Assembly: GCA_910579685.1 (NCBI GenBank)
Contig: CAJTVN010000026.1
Coordinates: forward strand, 1-56,476
From: an uncultured Lachnospiraceae bacterium
GTDB lineage: Bacteria > Bacillota > Clostridia > Lachnospirales > Lachnospiraceae
DNA: 56,476 nucleotides
Reading direction: 5' to 3'
Made by a program: the position numbers and the translations under genes. Below the pieces are notes generated by a model. The model had not been told where the DNA came from. It saw only the letters and a list, made by a program, of their open reading frames with translations, and ran no database searches. Positions within the stretch are counted from its first letter, which is position 1. Every line of letters begins with the position of its first letter. Below are positions 50,571-56,476 of the stretch, piece by piece.

Positions 50571-52754
50571 ATGATAAAAGTTGGAATGATAATCGGGGAC
50601 AGATACGAAATACTGGAAAAGATTGGCACGGGCGGAATGTCGGATGTCTACAAGGCAAAGGATCACAAGCTGAACCGGTTTGTGGCCGCAAAGGTGCTGA
50701 AACAGGAGTTCAGCGAGAACGCTAATTTTGTGTCCAAGTTCAGAATCGAAGCCCAGGCGGCAGCAGGCCTGATGCATCCCAACATCGTAAATGTGTATGA
50801 TGTGGGGGAGGAAGACGGGATCTATTTTATTGTGATGGAGCTGGTGGAGGGGATCACCCTCAAAAAATATATTGAGAAAAAAGCCCGGCTTTCCGTGAAG
50901 GAGGCGGTCAGTATCGCCATTCAGGTCAGTATGGGAATCGAGTCGGCGCATAACAACCATATCATACACAGGGATATCAAGCCCCAGAACATTATTATTT
51001 CCAAAGAGGGAAAGGTGAAGGTTACGGATTTCGGGATTGCAAAGGCCGCAACCAGCAACACCATAACCTCCAATGTGATGGGTTCCGTGCATTATACGTC
51101 GCCGGAGCAGGCAAGGGGAGGCTACTCGGATGAGAAGAGCGATATCTACTCACTCGGCGTTACCATGTTCGAGATGCTCACCGGACGGGTGCCCTTTAAC
51201 GGCGAGACCACCGTTGCCATCGCAATCAAGCACATTCAGGAGGAGATGCCCTCCCCGAGAGATTATGTTTCCGAGATTCCGGTCAGTGTGGAGCAGATTG
51301 TCTTTAAGTGCTGTCAGAAGAGTCCGGACCGGCGGTATCAGTCCATGGCAGAGCTGATTGTGGATCTGAAAAGATCGCTGATGACGCCGGACGAGGATTT
51401 CGTGAAGGTGGTGGATTCGGAGGAGGAAGCCTCCACTCGGACCATTACGGACAGGGAAATGGTGCAGATCAAGCGGCAGTCTGAACACCGGGATTCCATG
51501 GAGGAAGCGATGCACCTGCGCAGGGAAAAGGATGTAAAGAGAAACGCAGGCAGGAAATACGTGATGGTGGAGGAAGAAGACGAGGAGGACGAGGAAGAGG
51601 ACGAGGAGTATTACGAGTATTATGAGGAAGACGAGGAGGACGAGGAAGAGGAAGAAAATTATGATTCCGGGATGGAGCGTCTGACCACGATTCTCGCCGT
51701 CCTTGCCGCCGTTTTAATCGGCTGTGTCGTGCTCTTTCTGGTGGGCCGCGCCTTCGGACTTTTTGAATTCGGTCTTCCTGCAGAAAAGGAGGAGACCACC
51801 CAGGAGGAGGAAAAAAAGCCGGATGTGGCAATGATCGACGTGGTGGGTAAAAATATTGACGAGGTCAAGGTTTCCCTGCTGGAAATCAACCTGACTCCGG
51901 AGATCGAATACGAGGAAAGCACGGAATATGAACAGGGAATCGTAATGAACGCCAGCGTAAGTTCGGGCACAATGGTGGAGGAAGGGACCAATATCGTCCT
52001 CACGGTCAGCGCCGGTTCCGAGGGCGTTGAGGTGCCTGACGTGGTGGGGGCGACCAAGGCGGAGGCCGTATCCGGCCTGGAACAGAAGGGGTTTGTGGTG
52101 AACGAGACGGAAGGTTTCGACCCGTATATCCGGGAGGGAAGCATTATCACCCAGTCGCCGGAGGCCGGGACCAAGGCCCCGGCCGGGACAACGGTCACCA
52201 TACGTGTCAGCAAAGGGAAGGAGATCGCCAAGATTCCGGTGCCGGACATCATGAGGGTTGACGAGATGGAGGCCACTACACGTCTGATTGAGTCGGGATT
52301 GGAACCGGGAGTGGTTACCGAGGTAAACCATGAGGATGCGGCGCTTGCCGGACTTGTGTGTTACCAGAGCTACTCGGTGGGGGCTTATGTGGAACCCGGA
52401 ACCGTGGTGGATTTTCATATCAGTATCGGGCCGGCCCAGGCGACTTACCGTTTTGCGGACAGCATACCGGCGCCTACCCAGGAGGAGGATCCCGGCTATA
52501 AGCCAGGCACTCTTGTGACAGTCACGGTGACGGCGGATGACGGCACACAGCTTTTAAGCACCCAGGTTTCCGATTTCCCGATTCCCCAGCAGAATATCAC
52601 AGGAATCAAATCCGCATCCGGCTCCATTCTTCTCCAATATCAGAATCAGACGGAAGCGACAAGTATTACGAATGATGACGGCTCAGTAACTACCATGGAA
52701 GGATCTGTTGAGAGTAAAGAGGTTCGCAGGGTAGTTAATTTTGTGCAGGAATAG
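50571..52754 (+). CDS. prkC: PASTA-domain Ser/Thr kinase (PrkC/Stk/PknB)
   Basis: About 727 residues. Cytosolic kinase domain: GTGGMSDVYKAKD, HRDIKPQNI (Asp135), DFGIAKA, and the GSVHYTSPEQA activation end. A juxtamembrane region follows, then a strongly acidic run (about residues 334-363, nearly all Glu/Asp/Tyr), one membrane helix (about 371-395) and three PASTA-like repeats outside that sense peptidoglycan fragments. The ATG at 50571 gives the typical MIKVGMIIGDRYEIL start; the ATG at 50541 is possible. It pairs with PrpC and RsgA in the usual order. Confidence 0.93.
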   Translation: MIKVGMIIGDRYEILEKIGTGGMSDVYKAKDHKLNRFVAAKVLKQEFSENANFVSKFRIEAQAAAGLMHPNIVNVYDVGEEDGIYFIVMELVEGITLKKYIEKKARLSVKEAVSIAIQVSMGIESAHNNHIIHRDIKPQNIIISKEGKVKVTDFGIAKAATSNTITSNVMGSVHYTSPEQARGGYSDEKSDIYSLGVTMFEMLTGRVPFNGETTVAIAIKHIQEEMPSPRDYVSEIPVSVEQIVFKCCQKSPDRRYQSMAELIVDLKRSLMTPDEDFVKVVDSEEEASTRTITDREMVQIKRQSEHRDSMEEAMHLRREKDVKRNAGRKYVMVEEEDEEDEEEDEEYYEYYEEDEEDEEEEENYDSGMERLTTILAVLAAVLIGCVVLFLVGRAFGLFEFGLPAEKEETTQEEEKKPDVAMIDVVGKNIDEVKVSLLEINLTPEIEYEESTEYEQGIVMNASVSSGTMVEEGTNIVLTVSAGSEGVEVPDVVGATKAEAVSGLEQKGFVVNETEGFDPYIREGSIITQSPEAGTKAPAGTTVTIRVSKGKEIAKIPVPDIMRVDEMEATTRLIESGLEPGVVTEVNHEDAALAGLVCYQSYSVGAYVEPGTVVDFHISIGPAQATYRFADSIPAPTQEEDPGYKPGTLVTVTVTADDGTQLLSTQVSDFPIPQQNITGIKSASGSILLQYQNQTEATSITNDDGSVTTMEGSVESKEVRRVVNFVQE

Positions 52755-52772
52755 AGGGGTGTCCGAAGAGCG

Positions 52773-53660
52773 ATGCAGGGAAAGATCATAAAAGGAATCG
52801 CAGGCTTTTACTATGTGCACACCGGGGAAGGGCTTGTGGAGTGCAGAGCAAAGGGGATTTTCAGGAAGGAACAGCGAAAGCCCCTGGTTGGCGATCAGGT
52901 GGAGATCAGCCGGATAGAGGGTGGCGGGGAGGATGGAAAGCTTCTTGGCAATATCACGGAGATTCTTCCAAGACGCAACCAGCTGATCCGTCCGGCAGTG
53001 GCTAATGTGGATCAGGCGCTTGTGATTTTTGCCATCACAAAGCCAGCTCCCAATTATAATCTGCTGGACCGCTTTCTGGTTACCATGGAAAAGCAGGACA
53101 TTCCCTGTGTGATTTGCTTTAATAAGAAAGACATTGCCACGCAAAAGGAGAGGGAAGAGCTCTGCAGAGCCTATGGGGACAGCGGCTATCAGATGATTTT
53201 TGTTAGTGCGGCGAAGCGGCAGGGGCTTTCCGAGATTAAGGACTGTCTTCGGAGCAAGACCACGGTGGTGGCAGGCCCCAGCGGCGTGGGCAAATCCACC
53301 GTTGTCAACTGGCTCTGTCCCGAGGCCGGAATGCAGACCGGAGAGATCAGCCGCAAAATAGAGAGGGGAAAGCATACCACAAGGCATGCCCAGCTCTTTG
53401 CGCTGGATCCGGATACCTTTATCTGCGATACTCCGGGGTTTACCTCCCTGAGCCTCGGGGATATAGAGAAGGAGGAACTGCAGAATTTTTATCCGGAATT
53501 TTTAAGATATGAGAAGGAATGCCGGTTCAAGGGCTGTTCCCACGTAAGCGAGCCGGTGTGCGGGGTAAGACAGGCTCTCGGACAGGGAGATATCAGCCGG
53601 ATCCGCTATGAGAATTATGTGCTTTTGTACGAGGAGCTGAAAAACCGAAGGAAATATTAG
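52773..53660 (+). CDS. rsgA: Ribosome small-subunit-dependent GTPase RsgA
   Basis: 295 residues: N-terminal OB domain, circularly permuted GTPase (CFNKKDIATQKE, then GPSGVGKSTVVNWL, then DTPGF), and a C-terminal zinc finger (CRFKGCSHVSEPVCGV). It helps the late maturation of 30S subunits. It starts 18 bp after the kinase gene and ends the conserved run. A lone AAGGAGG at about 53673 has no gene behind it. Confidence 0.94.
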   Translation: MQGKIIKGIAGFYYVHTGEGLVECRAKGIFRKEQRKPLVGDQVEISRIEGGGEDGKLLGNITEILPRRNQLIRPAVANVDQALVIFAITKPAPNYNLLDRFLVTMEKQDIPCVICFNKKDIATQKEREELCRAYGDSGYQMIFVSAAKRQGLSEIKDCLRSKTTVVAGPSGVGKSTVVNWLCPEAGMQTGEISRKIERGKHTTRHAQLFALDPDTFICDTPGFTSLSLGDIEKEELQNFYPEFLRYEKECRFKGCSHVSEPVCGVRQALGQGDISRIRYENYVLLYEELKNRRKY

Positions 53661-53695
53661 AAATAAAACTTTAAGGAGGATATATAGAAAATTGA

Positions 53696-53953
53696 TTTCA
53701 CCTTCCCGGTTTCTTATATCAAAAGAGCCAGAACTTTGTAACAACCTGCGGAGTCAGCATGGGAAATATGCCAAAGTACCTGCCTGAAATCTGTGGGCAG
53801 AAGACCTTCACTTATATGGGCTGCGGAGAAGTTGTCATGCCGGAGAATTATATCGCAATGTTCAATGCCCCGGAAAGGGTGGAAGCTGCCAAAATCATAA
53901 AAAATGCTGATGTGTTGATAAAGTATATCGTTGGATACCAATGTCCGCTGTAA
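53696..53953 (+). pseudogene. Fragment of an EFR1/flavodoxin-type protein
   Basis: The frame is open from 53696 without a proper start and reads NFVTTCGVSMGNMPKYLPEICG, then MGCGEVVMPENYIAMFNAPERVEAAKIIKNAD. This resembles the flavodoxin domain of EFR1-family ferredoxin-flavodoxin proteins: the SxGxMPxYL and VVMPENYI blocks. The first part of the domain and the ferredoxin part are missing. It is a remnant, not a working gene. The 380 bp between rsgA and the Smr gene contain only this. Confidence 0.65.
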
Positions 53954-54040
53954 TATGCGTGAATACTGAAAAAATGCACATGGATATCGGGAAAAACCAA
54001 AAAGAAATAAGCAGTCCATAGATAAGGGAGAAACACAGAT

Positions 54041-54292
54041 ATGCTGAATGGGATTATTGAGATTGACGTCCATGGAAAGAATGTTGAAGCGGCAATTGAA
54101 GAAATAAGAAAATGCCTGGATAATGCCAAGCCAGGCGTATACCGCATCCGTATTATCCATGGATATCATGGCGGCATAAGAATCCGGGATGGCATCCGGG
54201 ATGAATTCAGCTATGGCAGGGAGCCTAAAGTAAAGCGGATCACAATGGGGAATAATCAGGGGATTACGGAACTTGTATTGCGGGAATTTTAA
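54041..54292 (+). CDS. Stand-alone Smr domain protein
   Basis: 83 residues: IIEIDVHGKNVEAAIEEIRKCLDNA, then IRIIHGYHGGIRIRDGIRDEF. The DxHG and HGxGxG-like blocks define the Smr domain found at the end of MutS2 and as single-domain proteins, where it cuts nucleic acid or ribosome-bound mRNA. The glycine block is slightly changed (HGYHGG). AAGGGAG lies upstream. It sits between pseudogenes but looks intact. Confidence 0.8.
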   Translation: MLNGIIEIDVHGKNVEAAIEEIRKCLDNAKPGVYRIRIIHGYHGGIRIRDGIRDEFSYGREPKVKRITMGNNQGITELVLREF

Positions 54293-54303
54293 AAGGAGCA
54301 GTA

Positions 54304-54402
54304 TTTATTCCTGCGAGCAACGAGCCAAGTGGCTGCTTGCAGACATTTGGCGACTGCCGCAAGGGTCAAATACCCCGCTGCTCTGCAGCGGGGTATTTGA
54401 TT
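54304..54402 (+). repeat. Non-coding repeat element, copy 2 (99 bp)
   Basis: Identical to copy 1 over its first 87 bp. It ends in one near-perfect hairpin: TCAAATACCCCGCTGC (54366-54381) pairs over all 16 bases with 54385-54400 around a TCT loop. It begins 12 bp after the Smr stop codon, so it could serve as that gene's terminator. Confidence 0.88.
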
Positions 54403-54449
54403 AAAGAAGAGACAGCGTTACTGCAAAGTAAATTTTGGGAGATATGTCT

Positions 54450-54751
54450 ATGAAAAACATACTTATTGTACAGGGCGGCGGCAGGCCAAAAGGGAATACC
54501 GTCCAGCTTGTGGAACACTTTATCAAAGGCGCAGAAGAGGCAGGGCATAAGACAGAACCGGCAACTTTTTCCGGACGTTTGAACAGGCGGCTTCTTATTA
54601 TCAATTTACGCTGGTCAATTACATAGGCTTCCATGATAAAGGGATGCTCCTTGCCGGAGGCTGCGGCGATACCAATGGGAAACCGCAGATTGATAAAACA
54701 GACTATTTAAGACAGGCGTATGAATTTGGAAAGAAAATTTATTTAGGTTGA
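54450..54751 (+). pseudogene. Flavodoxin-family NAD(P)H oxidoreductase with internal deletion
   Basis: MKNILIVQGGGRPKGNTVQLVEHFIKGAEEAGHKTE is a normal N-terminus of the same family as the gene at 7331. After about 40 codons the frame jumps. FEQAASYYQFTLVNYIGF and IDKTDYLRQAYEFGKKIYLG (stop at 54749) form the normal C-terminus in another frame. The middle, including the active site, is gone. GGGAG before the start is still present. Confidence 0.75.
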
Positions 54752-54830
54752 CAGCAATAATAGAAAATGCTGTTTGTAATTGTGAGATATAGCGCTGTCT
54801 GAAACAAAATGAATTAGAAAAGGTGTTTAT

Positions 54831-55448
54831 ATGAAAAATCCATGGGAAGAGATTTCTTTATCTGATTATGAAAATCATATGAAACTAGGTTCTGTTATGC
54901 AGTTACAGGCTATGAATGAAATGATGAAAGGCCAATTTAACGATTACCCTGTTTCCAGCGTGATTGTATTGGGAGTTGCAGGCGGCAATGGCCTTGAACA
55001 TATCCAAAAAGAAAGATTAAAAAAAGTATACGGGGTAGATATTAATTCTTCTTACCTTAGAGAAGTGGCTCGAAGATACCCGGATTTAAATGGAGTTTTG
55101 GAGTGCTTATGCATTGACTTGGCTGATGAAGTCCGAAAGCTGCCAGAGGCGGATATGGTCATTGCGAACCTGCTCATTGAATATGTAGGCTATGAATGTT
55201 TTAAGAGGGCAGTCTGGCAAATAAATCCGCAGTATGTTTCCTGTATCATTCAAATTAATATGGGAGATAGCTGGGTATCAGATTCACCTTATCTGCATGT
55301 GTTTGATGGATTGGAACAGATACACCATCAGGTGGGAGAACAGGAATTGAAAACAGTAATGCTTGAAATTAATTACCATTCTATAAAAAGGTTGGAACAT
55401 ATGCTGCCTAATGGAAAAAAATTGGTGCAGATAGATTTTAGGAGATAG
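54831..55448 (+). CDS. Class I SAM-dependent methyltransferase
   Basis: 205 residues. SSVIVLGVAGGNGLEHI is the SAM-binding glycine loop, VYGVDINSSYLREVARRYP the acidic strand end, and ADMVIANLLIEYVG motif IV. The substrate is unknown. AT-rich, with AAAAGG before the ATG. It is the only clearly whole enzyme gene in this decayed stretch, and it may be a recent arrival. Confidence 0.8.
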   Translation: MKNPWEEISLSDYENHMKLGSVMQLQAMNEMMKGQFNDYPVSSVIVLGVAGGNGLEHIQKERLKKVYGVDINSSYLREVARRYPDLNGVLECLCIDLADEVRKLPEADMVIANLLIEYVGYECFKRAVWQINPQYVSCIIQINMGDSWVSDSPYLHVFDGLEQIHHQVGEQELKTVMLEINYHSIKRLEHMLPNGKKLVQIDFRR

Positions 55449-55509
55449 GGGCACTTTATGGAGATCTGGATGAAAAAGGTGTAATGAAACAGGGACAACT
55501 AAGACATTT

Positions 55510-55685
55510 TTCAATGTGTTGTCTACTAATGCGCTAAGGTCAAAATTCGGATTTTTTGCTTCTTCAATCGCAACATTCTGCGTGATAAGCCCAAGAATAG
55601 GTGAGAGAGCCATTCCTATAATGCCGATCAATAGAATATGATACCGCTTTATCTTTTGTAATTCTGTTAAGACAATTGATAACAT
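55510..55685 (-). pseudogene. N-terminal fragment of an ABC-2 type permease (bacteriocin-immunity-like)
   Basis: MLSIVLTELQKIKRYHILLIGIIGMALSPILGLITQNV is a typical first helix of ABC-2 permeases of the lantibiotic-immunity/BcrB kind. Similarity stops near residue 58, and the frame then runs through unrelated sequence antisense to the methyltransferase. It is a 3'-deleted remnant. Confidence 0.6.
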
Positions 55686-55698
55686 ATAAAACTTTCTG

Positions 55699-55950
55699 TT
55701 ATGCTTCCTGTTTTTTCAAAACCCGTGTAACCAATATAATACATACAATCGCTTTCGCAATCAGTATCGCAAATATGACAGGTGTTGATACAAAGTACGG
55801 GCTTAGACGATTGTAAAAGTCTGTCATAATCTTCCCTTCTGGCACCTTAAACTGATACAGCCATCGAAAGACGGACTTATTGCACCAGACCACAAGGATA
55901 ATACATGGCAGAGCTGCCGCCCAAAGTAAGCAAGTGTGATATGCTTGCAC
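55699..55950 (-). pseudogene. Membrane protein fragment, C-terminal part
   Basis: 83 residues with two hydrophobic segments and the end IFAILIAKAIVCIILVTRVLKKQEA. It stops 13 bp before the ABC-2 permease fragment on the same strand, as the first of a permease pair would. I do not recognise it with confidence. Most likely it is the tail of the partner permease, left after a deletion. Confidence 0.4.
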
Positions 55951-56031
55951 TGCTTGCTGTTAGTGCGCTTCCCTAGAATTGCGTAATAGTAGAGACTGCG
56001 TATTCCTAATTTCTTCTGTAAAATTATGTAC

Positions 56032-56080
56032 TTGACAGAAGGACGACATAATGTTATATTTTAATTGTCAACACTGTGTT
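56032..56080 (+). promoter_or_regulatory. Promoter and dyad operator of the BlaI-type regulator
   Basis: -35 TTGACA (56032-56037), 17-nt spacer, -10 TATATT (56055-56060). Just after it is AACACTGTGTT (56070-56080), a perfect 5+5 dyad over the expected transcription start. This fits autoregulation by the regulator, although the motif is not the classic BlaI TACA/TGTA box. Confidence 0.65.
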
Positions 56081-56102
56081 ATACAACGAGGAGGGATAAA
56101 TC

Positions 56103-56476
56103 ATGTTACATCAATTATCCGATGCTGAACTTGAAATTATGAAAATCGTATGGGGAAACCCGGAGGATGTGACGCTGTTTCCCTATATCATGGATGGGCT
56201 GGCTGCCAGGGGCAAGCCGTGTCAAAAGAATACCTTAATTGTACTCCTGTCGCGGCTGATGAACAAAGGATTTTTGAGTGCCAAGAAAATTGGACGCCGC
56301 AACGAATATACCACGCTTGTTTCGGAGACGGAATACCAGACAGCGCAGACAAAAAATTTCCTGGATAAGATTTATGAGGGCAGCGCAAAGGGGCTGGTTT
56401 CCAATCTGATTATGGGCGACCTTCTGGCAGACGAGGAATACGAGGAATTGAAAAGGCTGCTGGAGAAAGGAAAAGG
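56103..56476 (+). CDS. BlaI/MecI/CopY family transcriptional regulator, 3' end cut by window
   Basis: The frame is open to the last base. MLHQLSDAELEIMKIVW is the family's opening helix, followed by a winged helix (CQKNTLIVLLSRLMNKGFLSAKKIGRRNEYTTLVS) and a dimerisation region (SLIMGDLL-like LVSNLIMGDLLADEEYEELKRLL). Such repressors are removed when a BlaR1-type membrane protease senses beta-lactams. A blaR1-like gene should follow outside the window. GAGGAGGG lies before the ATG. Confidence 0.88.
   Translation, partial: MLHQLSDAELEIMKIVWGNPEDVTLFPYIMDGLAARGKPCQKNTLIVLLSRLMNKGFLSAKKIGRRNEYTTLVSETEYQTAQTKNFLDKIYEGSAKGLVSNLIMGDLLADEEYEELKRLLEKGK

Overview
This looks like a chromosomal stretch from a mid-GC clostridial Firmicute, most likely a Lachnospiraceae gut anaerobe. 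Supporting marks are a SCIFF precursor with its radical SAM maturase, a fused SecDF, a glmS ribozyme ahead of glmS, a MurE with the meso-diaminopimelate motif DNPR, a PASTA kinase/PP2C phosphatase pair, HemZ, and AGGAGG-type ribosome binding sites throughout. I see no tRNA, rRNA, CRISPR array or complete transposase.

Layout. (1) 1-4.4 kb: the end of an FtsX-type ABC permease and a family 2 glycoside hydrolase. (2) 4.5-7.3 kb: an AT-rich, overlapping three-gene set (DUF262 protein, small ABC-type ATPase, HNH nuclease) that looks like an acquired defence island. It runs straight into a flavoprotein gene. (3) 8.0-9.3 kb: an MFS transporter whose last membrane helix is split by a 124-bp non-coding repeat element. 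A second copy lies at 54.3 kb. (4) 9.4-19.4 kb: a tyrosine recombinase, a 348-bp DNA segment bounded by perfect 17-bp inverted repeats, a second recombinase-like gene, and a seven-gene Wzx/Wzy polysaccharide operon. The segment carries one strong promoter, pointing away from the operon in this sequence. The plain reading is a phase-variable surface polysaccharide captured OFF. (5) 19.5-27.8 kb: relA/spoT, a metallo-beta-lactamase-fold hydrolase, a DUF3048 lipoprotein, ribozyme-controlled glmS, and hemZ. (6) 27.8-31.5 kb, minus strand: sugar-acid dehydratase, DapA-family aldolase and a GntR/FCD repressor with a matching operator at the promoter, then a possible 11-residue Cys-rich micro-ORF. 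(7) 31.6-41 kb: VanZ-like protein, TIGR04086 membrane protein, CNNM/CorC transporter, scfA-scfB-secDF, an unknown membrane protein, recJ, and a structured intergenic element. (8) 41.4-53.7 kb: the conserved run murE-priA-def-fmt-yugP-rsmB-rlmN-stp-prkC-rsgA. (9) 53.7-56.5 kb: decayed gene fragments around an Smr-domain gene and a methyltransferase, then the start of a BlaI-type regulator cut by the window edge.

The two parts most worth following up are the invertible promoter with its paired recombinases (9.4-11.5 kb) and the DUF262-ATPase-HNH set (4.5-7.3 kb). Functions come from motif reading and family knowledge. No database search was possible.
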